Below are positions 22,118 to 33,930 of a stretch of DNA of 64,000 nt, one piece after another (the first letter of the stretch is position 1; every line of letters begins with the position of its first letter). Below the pieces are notes generated by a model. The model saw nothing but the letters and a program-made list of their open reading frames with translations, was not told where the DNA came from and ran no database searches. The translations under genes were made by a program, and so were the position numbers. The DNA lies in NCBI RefSeq assembly GCF_024139115.2, contig NC_085140.1:20703003-20767002 (forward strand), written 5' to 3'. This DNA is from Armigeres subalbatus (lineage: Eukaryota > Arthropoda > Insecta > Diptera > Culicidae).

Positions 22118-22818
22118 TAGGGTGGCTCAAATTAGTATGGGAAAAACTTTTTTCAATTTTTTAGATGGGCCGCTCTCTTATTCGGTTTTATTTGATGCCC
22201 TGATGCTCTGGACAAAATTTCAGCCAAATCGGTCAACGTTTGGGCGGTGCTAAACTCGTTGGAAGTTTATATGGAAAAATGTATGCAGAAACATCCAAAA
22301 ACAGTGATTTGCATTTGGACGGCACTATTTACGATCAAGAACCATGATACTCATTAAGATCTTGTAGAATTAAATACAGAATGTTATGCAGAAAACCGCG
22401 AGAAGATTAGAGTTTACCCGGCTAAGTTATTAGCATTTCTCTGAAGTGGGGTTTGAGCAAATTTCGTTTCTTTTACCTTTGAAAAGAAATAAATTCACCC
22501 CTACAACACTCCAGTAAAATACTAATATCTTTGCCTAATAAACTCTAATCTTCTTGCGGTTTTCAGTATTACATTCAGTATTTATTTCTACAAGAACTGA
22601 TTGAGTATCATGGTTCTGCTGATAAACTGCAAATGCAAATCACTGTTTTTGGATGTTTCTGCATGCATTTTTCCATATAAACTTCCAACGAGTTTAGCAC
22701 CGCCCAAACGTTGACCGATTTGGCTGAAATTTTGTCCAGAGCATCAGGGCATCAAATAGAAATGAATAAGAGGGCGGCCCATTAAAAAATTTGAAAAAGT
22801 GTTTTTTGAGCCACCCTA
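22118..22818. mobile_element. 701-bp hairpin element with 8-bp target duplication
   Basis: The two halves are inverted copies over almost the whole length (about 330 bp each, loop near 22450-22490), with termini TAGGGTGGCTCAAA. Perfect 8-bp direct repeats ATGGTCAT flank it (22110-22117 and 22819-22826). An 8-bp duplication is typical of hAT-like elements, but the superfamily cannot be assigned from the termini alone. It is non-coding and sits inside the LINE reverse-transcriptase remnant. Confidence 0.85.
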
Positions 22819-22826
22819 ATGGTCAT

Positions 22827-23140
22827 GAACACCCCTCCCAGGACACGAACTTCTGCGGTTCACCCGTCTGGCAGGGATCAAACAACTTAACGAGCGCTTT
22901 GGTTAGTGTAAAACACGGTTTAGGGATCGTTGCATGGAATCCGCCCAGCAGGCTATCCGGTACCTGTTCCCCAACTAGAATACTAAATTTTGTGTAAATA
23001 TTGTAGTTAGGTTATCAAATTATTAGTCTTAAGATAATTTTAAAACTAACTAATGCCCAAGATGGCAATACTATAGAATATTGCAATGCAATTGTTAGAA
23101 CTAGTTTATTTTTTATTTTTTAATAATTGAACCATTTAAT
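22827..23140 (+). pseudogene. Jockey-clade LINE ORF2 3' end and 3' UTR
   Basis: It continues the LINE after the hairpin element: 'CGSPVWQGSN' at about 22851-22880 corresponds to the Y-A-(A/S)-PVW block near the RT C-terminus. A short open stretch ends at 22997. AT-rich sequence to about 23140 is probably 3' UTR. The LINE 3' boundary is not defined. Confidence 0.5.
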
Positions 23141-26100
23141 TGAGAAACCGCATATGTAACATTTTTGGCCAAAATGAGATTTTTATATATTCTGAATCCT
23201 CTTCCAAATATACGTATTCTGGCAAAATATACGAAAAAAAATTTTGTTCGGGAATGTATAAAATTTTTTTCGTTTGTTTAAGAAAGTACATATGTGCACG
23301 TATTTTGAAGAACAATTATGGAGTACTGCTTACAGTTTTTGCACTGGAAGTGCCCCAAGGTGTCTTTGCCACTGCAACTTCGTTCAATCATGCTTCTGTC
23401 GAGGGAATAAAAATAGATTTCAAATTCCCGTAAATGCATTTCAGTCGGATCAACGACGATATTGATTACGTTTTTACTTTTTTCTAGATAAATCTATCGG
23501 CTATCAGTCCGGGAATTTAAAACGAAACCCATTTCCAAATTCAACGAAATGGATACTGTGTTTAGGTCATAGTCCGCTTATCATAATCTGCCGATGAAAA
23601 ACGCTGATTGTATCGATATCCATAATTCTCAATCACCTGGCACCGCTAATGCACATCGTCAAACAACAACATTTAGCTAACCAAATCCCATTATTATATC
23701 CAACAAAATAGAAATACATTCCCATTGAGAACGTCATGTTTTACCATCACCGCATTATAACTCGTACCAAAAGCCATTAGCAAATCCCTATCGCCAGTAC
23801 GTTCGCCTTCACCTGTCCCTTTTCTACTGTTGTTGTAAATGTTGTAGCATCCTGCCCCGTGGGTTAGGCGTTGAAAATTAATTTCAACCCCTGTGTATGT
23901 ACCAACTGTACACATGTCGCCCATCCTTACACACATCATCATAACCACCCTTTCGGAGGGCTATTACACGGGTGAGAATTGGGCGAATTAGTGCGGAACA
24001 CAAATTGGCACATCCGGTGGATACGTCCGCGCTTCCTAAAATTCAAATCAGATGTTCCGTGATTTGTTCTGTTCGGTGTTGTTCAGCTGATTCGCAAAAA
24101 AAAATGAGCTCAAATTCGGTCATTTACAAAATCTATGCCATAAATGGCGTCGTGAGTTCGATCATGCAGACGCCCGGATCAGGACAATCCGGCAGTGAGT
24201 GTACGCTCAATTTATTTGGTGTATCAACCCAGATCACACATTGCGGGCTGTCGGAGGGGGAAACAAATGTTCCGGTAAGCAACGGCAAACAGAGGAGAAA
24301 AGGTTTTAAACTGATTTAGAATTCGGTCCTGGGTGAAGAGCTCCATGTCTCTGCTATTGATGTTTATACGGTAGATTGCTCTTAAAAGCCAAATGTGGTT
24401 GGTACAAAACCGACAGGAAAGTGCTCGAAATCGATTTCTTTTATGGAATTTATTTTTAACCGGTTTTTCGATTTTCCTTTCATCGGTAATGGGATAAACT
24501 GACACGACACAGGAAGGCAAACTCCCGAGGACACAAATGCTCTTGGCAGTGGTTGGGAACTCGATCCGGAACAATAGAGATGGGGAACGGTGGTGGAGTC
24601 ACGCTTAGTTCAGCCCTAAAATGAATAACTTCCGCTGTTGTGGGGGGACGGTTGGAGGAAAATTAGCGTGTTTGTGGGGAGGAGCACTCTTACGAAACTT
24701 GTACGTAAGATGCGATCCGTAAGATGGAAGAAAACCATCATCGGCCGTAGGACGAAGCCACCACATGCCATATTTGGAGTGATATTACCTGTGCTATAAT
24801 GAAATTGCTTTGGTGCTCTGAGAGTTAAGATTGCGAAATGTCTGTACAACTTCGTATTGCTAGGAAACCACGAGATCATATTTCATTCAGACAGATGGAA
24901 ATGGAGACTGTTCCAAGTTTATTCTATTCCAGCAGAAAAGCAAAAAATCGTATTTATCGTGGTCAGCACATAAATTGTTAAAATGTGAGAAATTAATTTA
25001 TACATGACTTTCAATATTTTCTATTCTCGAAATTAAATAAAGTTGTGGAAGAAAAGTCTACGTAGCGCGACCTCCCGACTCTTGTTTTCATCGCAATGCA
25101 TAAATCATCAACCTCAGGATAAATCACCGCAAACTGGTTCCGAAAATTGACTTCCTACCAGCCCGAAATGCAACCCACCTAACCAGCCTGACTCTGACAA
25201 TTGCAAATTGCTTACCGTCTCTCATAAAAATAAACAACCACAACTCACGACTTGCCAGCTCATTAAAGTCAACAAAGCGCCACTGAAGTTCGTCATTTGC
25301 ACCCACTGTTGTCCATTTGTCGGCAGAACGGTAAGTACGTGCCGTGCTCCAAGTTGATGCTATCGTTTCATCAAATTATGGCTTCCATTCTAGCTGGCGG
25401 GATTCGCGTTACCTCCGACGAAGACGGTTCGCCTTTTGGAAAAAGCGTGAAAATTTTCACTTACCCGGACTGCAAAAGGGTCCCCCCTCGAGCACAATAT
25501 CGCACAATCAGCAATTTGCTAACGAATATTTCCCGGCGCGCATCGCACCTGGCTCGAGCCGAAGGGAAAGATCAAAATGTATGCGATAAGGAAGCCTCCC
25601 CCCTCTCTCGATTTTTGCTCGCGAAGAGGCTCTAATCCGAGGTACAGCCGAGTGCGGTGGTGTGCAAATCAGAATCATGTTCTTGATTATGAGTGATTAG
25701 ATTTCACAAGACCATTTCTCCTCAGACAATATTGCAGTATGTAATTTATTTTGTTGGGATGTGGGATGTGTGGGTTAGAATAGCAAAAATATCAAAAAAA
25801 TATACTATTGGACTTAAATTTAAATTTTTGTTTATAGATAGAAAATCGAAATTGTATAATTTTATAAGTAATTGAAATTTCAAAAGTACAAAGGTAGTAT
25901 CAATTGACAAAACAGTTATTGAGTCATGTTAAAATTACTTACAGGCAATCTTGATGTTCCGGTTCTCAAAAGTTAGATCAAAGTGAAAATATGTGGAAGA
26001 TTTAATTAAAAACTCAAAGGTTCAGCCCAATCGGGTTGTACGCAAAGGTGACGTTGAACTACGTAGCTGTATGTAATCTACAGGTTTTCGACTATTCTGT

Positions 26101-26850
26101 GCGATGGGACCAAAGCAAGCGTTTTTCAAGCCCATCTAAATCTGCTTTCGATGTGATGTATATAATTTTTGGACCAACATTTGAAAATGAAGATAAAAAT
26201 AAAATTTTCAAATATTCGAGGTTGAACAACACTCTCAAGCGTTCACATATCCAAATTACCAATTGATGAAAACTCGCTAGAGAGTAAGAATCGTTCGATT
26301 TGAAGCATTGGTAACAATGCCAAACATCCGATTGAACTTCGTTCTGGACATTAAATTGGTATTAATTGGGTTTATATTATTTTAAATGATAATCGATTAC
26401 ACAATTTGAAAAGCACAAGCCTGGCTGATAGTGTACAGCTGCAACCATCACCGACGCAAACTGCTACAGAGACTTACCACCCATCGCTAAGTCAGTCTTA
26501 GCCCCTGGTGGCTCATTTCAACGGCGTTATTAATAATAATAAATATTCCTTCACGTGAATTGCGTCGGACTTAGCGTTTACTCCGGCAGACACCTACGAA
26601 TCAGCAAAAACGAGAAAGAAAGTTTACCAGAACGCATTCACTGCAGCAGCGAAGAAGATTCCGAGCCCCTCTACTGCATCAACAGACGTAGGCAATAAGC
26701 TATCGTCAAATGCCCCCAAGCTTTCCAAGGAAAAGTTAGCATAAACGAACTGCACCAGCTTAAAGCCCTGCAATGGCGGACATAAAAAAAACTTTCAATG
26801 AATAACTAAAGAAATGCTGATAAATTATTAAGTTGAAAAGCAGGGCAAGT
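23141..26850. other. 3.7 kb without recognised gene
   Basis: Open frames up to 116 codons occur (24224-24574 minus, 23972-24319 plus, 25297-25635 plus), none with a domain I recognise. Donor- and acceptor-like words occur but no exon chain could be supported. It could be host intergenic or intronic DNA. A diverged repeat at about 26170-26300 resembles 36690-36840. Confidence 0.4.
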
Positions 26851-26970
26851 TCTAGTTAGAATGTAGTGCTATGGAAGAAGAAGCTTGCGATGCACTTACG
26901 AGATTGGATGATTGACCGAAACCAAGCAAGTTTTTAATAGTAAATATTATCATACATAGATATTGTAACA

Positions 26971-27148
26971 CACTAGAGTCGGTTTTTACGCGGAAGATAT
27001 GGGCCGCGTAAATTAAAACAACGTAAACAACCGCGTAAATCCCAAAGTATGTATGAAGGAACCGCGGAAATCCGAAAACTTGCGTGAATAAAAAATCGCA
27101 TAAAAAACGATTCCTGTAAAAACAACCGCGTAACAAACGACTTCAGTG
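26971..27148. mobile_element. 178-bp MITE with CACT...AGTG termini
   Basis: The left end is CACTAGAGTCGGTTTTTACG and the right end is the reverse complement of CACTGAAGTCGTTTGTTACG. The interior repeats CCGCGTAAAT-like words. It is non-coding. Target duplication is not clear. Confidence 0.6.
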
Positions 27149-27429
27149 TACATCGGGTATGAAGCGTTGACTCTTCCTTGATCGAATGGTCCAAGAAAAT
27201 TGAAAATCCATCGAGAAACGGCTGAGATATTAACGATCAAAGTCTATCATATTTTCGTGACGATTTTCATTTTTTTGCAATCGTAAAGTGTACCCCAATA
27301 TAGAAAAGACAGACGTAGTTCTACGTCAAAAAATGTATTGAAGTTGACCATTATTTTTCGATGGAACTCGATTGTATGACTTCAGCGCGCATGACGGTTT
27401 TGCTACTAAGAAACTCATTTCGATCAGGA

Positions 27430-27530
27430 TATGTGCACAAATTACGTAACGCAAAAAAATCGATTTTGGACCCCCTCATGTAACAACCTTTAATTACGTA
27501 ACGCTCACTGAGAGAACCCCCCTTCCTGTT
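27430..27530. mobile_element. Short relative of the ATTACGTAACGC MITE
   Basis: The left part is TGTGCACAAATTACGTAACG. A second AATTACGTAACGC word follows at about 27492-27504 with a C-rich run at its end. It appears to be a shortened or internally deleted member of the family seen at 9463-10018. Confidence 0.5.
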
Positions 27531-28263
27531 GCCTAATTGTTATAAAAACAACACAAAAAACAGTTATTGTTTTTTCTGTATTATCCTCATTCAATTTCTA
27601 TGTATTTGTTTTAGATTCGTGTCTAAAATAATGCATTCGTTTGAATAATATTTTGGAGGACTTTGGTAGAATCAATGAAAAAACGGGACAAATTGAGAAT
27701 TTTTTTTAGATTACGACGGAACAGCACAATAAGGTCGAAAAACGGGACTGTCCCGTTAAATACGGTACGTATGGTCAGCCTACTCCTGTGTGTACACATA
27801 ATATTGCCTGATTTTCTCAAAATTGCACGCGGCGAACCCTTCATGAAAGGTACCGCCGCGCTTTCATTAGCCCGTTTACTTGATTCTTATGGGTGAATAG
27901 CATTGCGGTGTATCGTTTGCCGCGGCCGTACCTTTCGACAGTCATTCGCCGCGTGAAGTTTTGTGCAAGTACCCATTTGGGAACATTACAAACGCCGCGC
28001 AGTGTATCATATCCAGAAAATCTGACAATACAAGAAACACATTAACAATTCTTTCAAAATACTAAGGAAATGGTCCGGTTGTGTTCACCGTTAGGCTGCA
28101 TCACGCAGAAACAGATGCTGCCATTCTGACAACTATCATTTATTTGCTATAGGCTAGAACGCTGCTAATAAGTAAGGCAACGAGAGGTAATAATAGCCTT
28201 GGCTTATCACGCATATTATTCAATAATACAGCGATAATACCTGGTTTTGTAGAGCGATATTTA
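27531..28263. other. No gene recognised
   Basis: There is a small palindrome AACGGGACTGTCCCGTT near 27740 and an AT-rich background. The short open frames on both strands have no recognisable motif. Confidence 0.35.
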
Positions 28264-28605
28264 TCACTGAGTCGCAGCATGCGCGGAATAATAAAAATGA
28301 CAGTTGTTTGTGACATCTGTTTTGAATGGGGTGCCCTTGAAAACGTGATTCCATTTAGTTTTGGATTCCGAGAGGATTGTCCTTGGTCACTCCCTACAGA
28401 ATCCAAGTTTCAAAGTGCTCGCGTTTTCGGAGGCACACCACTCGATACGGAGGCGGCGGACAACTGTCATTTTTGTTGATTCAGCTTTGCTGCATCGCAG
28501 CATGCGTGAAAAAATAAAAATGACAGTTGTGCGTTGCTTCCGTATCGAGTGGTGTGGCCCCGAAAACGCGAGCACTTTGAAACTTGGATTCTGTCAGGAG
28601 TGACC
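28264..28605. mobile_element. Hairpin element with an extra half copy
   Basis: 28385-28605 is an inverted repeat: GGTCACTCC...GGAGTGACC termini, with arms sharing CAAGTTTCAAAGTGCTCGCG and ACCACTCGATACGGA. Immediately to the left (about 28271-28384) is a diverged copy of one arm in the orientation of the right arm (GCAGCATGCGCGG, AAAAATGACAGTTGT). Short open frames in it are by-products. Confidence 0.6.
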
Positions 28606-29465
28606 TTAAGCCTTCATATTGAATTTACAATTTTCATTGGTATAACGACACGATCAACCAAAACTTGTGTGGGTAATATTTGAAGCACTCGTTGCTGAAA
28701 TACAGCTCCCGATTTTCATTTGAAGCAGCACACCATAATTGCCCATTTGAAGACTATATGGCTTTCACAAACTATTTAAAGTGCTGATGTCATATTAGAA
28801 ATTCGGAGACAGTACTCGTCGATAGCAAATCCTTCCGCACGCGATGGCATATGAGCAAGTCAAACCACCTTCCTTTTGCCAGTGGAGATATATCAGCTTC
28901 CACACTGATACTCTTCCTCCCTCTTCATACGGGAGCTTGGCAGAAGGAAGGTCGTGTGATATGTGCCATCACAAATATTGCCCTCCGCTCGCTTTCAAAT
29001 CGACTTCTATAAAACATTCTTCATGCCTGCCGTATCCTAACGGAACTATCAATTCTATACTTTCGCCTCTAATGCTATCATGAACATGTACGTCCGAGTT
29101 TGGAAGATGATATTAGCATTTCCATATCATTATTTATAGTGAATAATGCAGCAACCTTTCATGTACTGAAACAGCATCCACCACCAAAGCTAAGATAAGG
29201 GAAAATTTGCCAAACATGAAGTCCATTTCGCCCTAGACTATTGATGGCAATAAGAAAATTTAAGAAATCCACCAAAAGATAAAGGAGCTGTTGGAGTTGG
29301 AAATCTCGCCTATTTCATGACGGTATCGAATTTGGAAATTTTCGTTTTACATGTATCTGAAACTTTCCGTTAGACGTAGTTTACGTCGAAATGGAGTCCG
29401 TGTTCCGAATAGAACACTTCTAGATTCGTGGGCTACACATATAAAAAAGCAACTTCATTTTTTTC
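28606..29465. other. No gene recognised
   Basis: Short open frames (for example 28844-29083) lack recognisable motifs, and no repeat structure was noticed. It ends at the 5' region of the RTE-type LINE. Confidence 0.4.
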
Positions 29466-29822
29466 TGTGGGCAGCAGGGACTATGTCCAAGGGCTTGACG
29501 ATCCCTCCCCAGGCCATCTGCGAGTTGTGGGGCTTGCCTAGGATGTGGTGGGATTTAACAGTGTGCCTTGTTAAGTTCCTATAAAAAGCTGCATGTATCC
29601 GCAAGTAGGCCCCACCAAAGCGACCGTGTGCCGCTCAAAGCGCACAAGCCCAAGTCCTGGTGTTAGGTGGGACGCTAAGCAGCCCTGACACGACGGCCCT
29701 CCGACGAGACAGGAGGTTTGCGCAGGCCCAATAAGCCGCCTGGAAAACCAATAATTACGAACAATATAAGAGATAATACGACTCGATAAAATCGGCATAC
29801 ACCTAGGCTATGAATAAAGGAT
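29466..29822 (+). mobile_element. RTE-clade LINE, 5' region
   Basis: Sequence upstream of the endonuclease containing GGGCTTGACGATCCCTCCCC and CTATAAAAAGCTGC. It continues without a visible boundary into the endonuclease domain. I take it as the 5' part of the same LINE. The true 5' end is not defined. Confidence 0.5.
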
Positions 29823-31120
29823 CTCAATTGAAAGCTTGGAACATGGAACTGCAAGTCACTAGGTTTCGCAGGTTGCGACAAGATGATCTACGATAAATAA
29901 TATATATAATAACATCCCCGCAACTTCGACGTCGTAGCGCTGTAGGAAATCTGCTGGACAGGACAGAAAGTGTGGATAAGCGGGCATCGAGTGGCTACCA
30001 AAGCTGTGGCACCACCAACGAGCTGGGAACCGGCTTCATAGTGCTGGGTAAGATGCACCATCGTGTGATTGGGTGGCAGCCAATCAACGCAAGGATGTGC
30101 AAGCTGAGGATTAAAGGCCGTTTCTTCAACTATAGCATCATCAACGTGCACTGCCCACACGAAGGGAGACCCGACGACGAGAAAGAAGCGTTCTACTCAC
30201 AACTGGAGCAGACATACGATGGATGCCCACTGCGGGACGTCAAAATCGTCATTGATGACATGAACGGACAGGTAGGAAGGGAGGAAATGTATAGACCAGT
30301 CATCGGACCGGATAGTCTGCACGCCGTATCGAATGACAACGGCCAACGATGCATAAACTTCGCAGCCTCCCGCGGAATGGTGGTCCGAAGCACCTTCTTT
30401 CCCCGCTAAAATATTCACAAGGCCACATGGAGATCACCTAACCAAGAAACGGAAAACCAAATCGACCACGTTCTAATCGACGGTAAATGCTTCTCCGACA
30501 TCACGAATGTCCGCAGTGCGAATATTGAATCCGACCACTACCTCGTTGCAGTATGCCTGCGCTCAAAACTCTCGACGGTGTACAACACGCGTCGGAGAGG
30601 TCCGCCGCGGCTAAACATTGGGCGGCTACAAGATGGTAGACTAGCCCAAGAATACGCGCAGCAGCTGGAAGTGGCACTCCCAACTGAAGAGCAGTTAGGG
30701 GCAGCATCTCTTGAAGATGGCTGGAGAGATATACGATCCGTCATTGGAAGCACACCGCTGCACTTGGCACGGTGGCTCCGGATCAGAGAAACGACTGGCA
30801 TGACCGCGAATGTGAGCAGTTAGTTGAGAAGAAGAATGCAGCATGGGCGAGATTGCTGCAACACCGCACGAGGGCCAACGAGGCACGATACAAACGGGCG
30901 CGGAACAGACAAAACTCGATTTTCCGGAGGAAAAAGCGCCAGCAGGAAGATCGAGACCGTGAAGAGACGGAGCAACTGTACCGCGCTAATAACGCACGAA
31001 AGTTCTATGAGAAGTTGAACCGTTCACGTAAGGGCCACTTGCCACAGCCTGATATGTGTAAGGACATAAACGGAAACCTTCTTACGAACGAGCGTGAGGT
31101 GATCCAAAGGTGGCGGCAAC
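29823..31120 (+). pseudogene. RTE-clade LINE: endonuclease and linker
   Basis: Degraded APE-type endonuclease: 'LGTWNCKSLGF' (about 29836), 'DVVAL' then 'ICWTGQ' (about 29930-29965), 'IDDMNGQVGREE' (about 30251-30290) and 'SNDNGQRCINFAASRG' (about 30330-30375). The order and wording are typical of RTE/JAM1-like elements, whose ORF is often mis-annotated as a craniofacial development protein 2-like gene. The linker (30410-31120) has a basic, coiled-coil-like segment 'FRRKKRQQEDRDREETEQLY'. Frameshifts (near 30410 and 30800) and stops disable it. The reading is cut at 31120, inside 'IQRWRQ', by the foldback element. Confidence 0.8.
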
Positions 31121-32969
31121 GAATCTGTGTCAAAAGGTCGAAGGTCAAAAGGTCGAAGGTCAAAAGGTCGAAGGACAAAAGGTAGAAAGGACAAAAGGTC
31201 GAAGGGTCAAAAGGTCGAAAGGACAAAAGGTCGAATGGACAAAAGGTCGAAGGGTCAAAAGGTCGAATATGTGTCATAACGTCGAAGGTCAAAAGGTCGA
31301 AGGACAAAAGTTCTAAAGAACAAAAAGACAAGGAATGAGATGGGAGTTGTGAGTAGTGACAAGTGAGATGAAAATGAAAGTAGTGAGCATAAATAAATAA
31401 GAAGTGAGAAGTGAAAAGTGAGAAGTGAGAAGTGACATGTAAATAAGAAGTGAAAAGAAGGAAAAAGAAAGGAAGAAACATATATAGTAAGACAGAAAAA
31501 TAACAGAAGAGGAAAAAAACAGATAAACAAAGAAGGAAGATGGAAGAAGGAAAAAAGAAGAAAGAAAAAGGAAAATAGAAGAAGGAAGGAAGCAGGAAGG
31601 AAGAAGAAGAGAAGACACAATGAAGCAAAACCAAATAAAGAAGGAGGAAGCAAGTAACAGGAAAAGAGAAGAAAGATGGAAGAAAAGGAACAAAGAAGAG
31701 AGAAATAAGGAAGAAAGAAGAAAGGAAGAAGTAAAGAAGAAAAAAGGAAGTTGGAAGAAAAACAGGAAACAAGAAGGAAAAGAGAAAAGATAAAAGAAAG
31801 AAAAAAGTTGGAAAAAACATGAAGGAGGAAGAAAGAAAGGGGAAAAAGAAAGAAAGGGAGAAGAAAGAAAGAAAAAAAAGGAAGAAAGGAGGAAAAAAGA
31901 AAAAAAGGAAAAAAGGAGGTAGAAAGAAAGTGGAAAGAAGGAATAAAGACGGAAGAAAGAAAGAAGAAAAATGAAGGAAAGGTAGAAGAAAGAACGAAGG
32001 AAGAGAGTAGAAAGAAAGAAGAAAGGAAGGAAGAAAAAAGAAAGAAGGAAAATAGAAAGATGGAAAAAAAAGTAGGAAAAAATAAAGAGGAAAAAAGAAG
32101 AAAAGAAGAAGAAAGGAAGAAGAAAGGAGGAAAGAAGGATGGAAGAAGGAAGAAAAAATGAAGAGAGAAGCACAAAAGAAAGAATAAAGAAGGAAAAATG
32201 GAAGAAAGTGAAAAGAAAGAAGGAAGAAAAACAGGAAACAAAAAGGAAGAAAAAAAGGGGGACAGAGAAAGAACAAAAAGAAAAGAAATAAGGAAGAAAG
32301 AAGGAAGAAAGGAGGAAAAATAAGAAAAAAAGTAGAAAGCAAGTAGGAAGAAAGAATGAAAAAAGATGGAAGAAATAAGAAAGAAAAAAGGTGAAAGAAG
32401 GAAGAAAAATGAAGGATAGAAGGAAGAAAAAAGGAAAAAAGAAAGAAACAAAGAAGGTGAAATATGGAAGGAAGAAAGAAGTAAGAAAGAAGAAAGAAGG
32501 GAAAAAGAATTGAAGAAAGGAAACACATGAAGTAAGAAGGAAAAAGGAAGAAGGAAAAGAATAGAAGGAAATTTAGGAAGGAGAAATAGAAAAGAAGGGA
32601 GGAAAAAAGAAAGACATTTTGGTCCTTTCAACCTTTTGACGTAGTATTTTTGTTTCGACCTTTTGTCCCTTCGACCTTTTGACCCTTCGACCTTTTGTCC
32701 TTTCGACCTTTTGACCTTCGACCTTTTGTCCTACAATCCTTCGACGTTTTGACCCTTCGACCTTTTGTCCTTCCGACCTTTTGACCTTCGACCTTTTGTC
32801 CTACAACCCCCTTCGACCTTTTGTCCTTTCGACCTTTTGACTCAGATTTTTTGTTTCGACCTTTTGTCCCTTCAACCTTTTGACCCTTCGACCTTTTGTC
32901 CTTTCGACCTTTTGACCTACGACCTTTTGTCCTTCGACCTTTTGACCTTCGACCTTTTGTCCTACAAGC
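31121..32969. mobile_element. 1849-bp foldback element with purine-only core and 9-bp target duplication
   Basis: Perfect 9-bp direct repeats GGCGGCAAC flank it (31112-31120 and 32970-32978). Removing the insert and one repeat restores the LINE reading across the site. The left arm (about 31128-31318) is about 12 tandem units of the type GGTCGAAGGTCAAAA. The right arm (about 32621-32967) is about 21 inverted units, and both termini share ACAAAAGGTCG/TCAAAAGGTCG just inside the ends. The core (about 31330-32610) is almost entirely A and G on the + strand. The 9-bp duplication and arms of tandem repeats are the hallmarks of Drosophila FB/MULE-type foldback elements. Frames of 507 and 458 codons on the minus strand are low-complexity by-products. 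Confidence 0.85.
31330..32610 (+). repeat. 1.3-kb polypurine tract
   Basis: Irregular GAAGGAAGAAAG-type sequence with very few pyrimidines on the + strand. It forms the core of the foldback element. Long homopurine mirror-like tracts can adopt triplex structures, though this is inferred from composition only. Confidence 0.9.
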
Positions 32970-33930
32970 GGCGGCAACACTACGAAGAGTACCTGAACGG
33001 TGATGTGGCAGACGATGAAGGCGGTATGGTGATGGACCTGGGGAACGCGCGCAGGACATAATTCTACCGGTTTCGGATCTCCAGGAAATCCAGGAGGTGA
33101 TTGGCCGGCTGAAAAACAACAAACCCCTGGGGTTGACAAACTACCAGGAGAGCTATTTAAATACGGTGGTGAGGCACTGGCTAGAGCGCTGCACTGGCTA
33201 ATTACCAAGGTTTGGGAGGATGAGGTTCTGCCGCAGGAATGGATGGAAGGTGTTGTGCGTCCCATCTACAAAAAGGGCGAAAAGCTAGATTGTAGCAACT
33301 ACCGCGCAATAACATTGCTGAACGCCGCCTACAAGTTACTCTTCCAAATTTTATGCCGTCGACTAGCATCAATTGCAAGGGAGTTCGTGGGGCAGTACCA
33401 GGCGGGATTTATGTGCGAACGCTCCACCACGGACCAGGTGTTCGCCATTCGCCAAGTACTGCAGAAATACTGCGAATACAACGTGCCCACACATCATCTA
33501 TTCATCAACTTCAAAGCCGCATATGATACAATCAGGACGATGGATCAGGTAATGTGCGTAGTTCGAGTTTCAGGGGCATTCTCGAGTCCCTTCGATACGC
33601 GCAGAAGGTTACGGCAAGGTGATGGTCTTTCGTGTCTGCTATTCAACATCGCTTTGGAAGGGGTAATACGAAGAGCAGGGATTAACACGAGTGGTACAAT
33701 TTACAATAAGTCCGTCCAGCTATTTGGCCTCGCCGACGACATAGATATTATGGCACGTAACTTTGAGAAGATGGAGGAAGCCTACATCAGACTTAAAAGG
33801 GAAGCTAAGCGGATCGGACTAGTCATCAACACGCCGAAGACGAAGTACATGATAAGAAGGGGTTCAAGAGAAGACAATGTGAGCCAATGCGAGTTTGCAT
33901 CGGTGGTGACGAAATCGAAGTGGTAGAAGA
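32970..33930 (+). pseudogene. RTE-clade LINE: reverse transcriptase
   Basis: It resumes at 'RRQHYEEYLNGDVAD' after the foldback element. The RT blocks are 'NKPLGVDKLPGELFKYGG', 'WMEGVVRPIYKKGEKLDCSN' and 'YRAITLLNAAYKLLF' (33300-33345), then 'GQYQAGFMCERSTTDQVF' and motif A 'FINFKAAYDTI' (about 33501-33533). In motif A the usual catalytic aspartate (F-I-D-F) is asparagine. Motif B is 'RLRQGDGLSCLLFNIALEGV' and motif C is 'GLADDIDIM'. A 227-codon frame remains open (33243-33926). The motif A change, plus frame breaks on both sides, make it inactive. Confidence 0.85.

Noticed and set aside
25297..25635. 112-codon frame as a host gene
   Set aside because: A second frame is open over most of it, no domain is recognised, and neither promoter nor splice chain could be supported.
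27735..27760. Palindrome AACGGGACTGTCCCGTT as a regulatory operator
   Set aside because: One short palindrome in repeat-like DNA; nothing around it indicates a regulated gene.
31005..32631. 507- and 458-codon minus-strand frames rich in F, L and S
   Set aside because: They arise because the purine-only core has almost no stop codons when read as pyrimidines. Low complexity, no domain.
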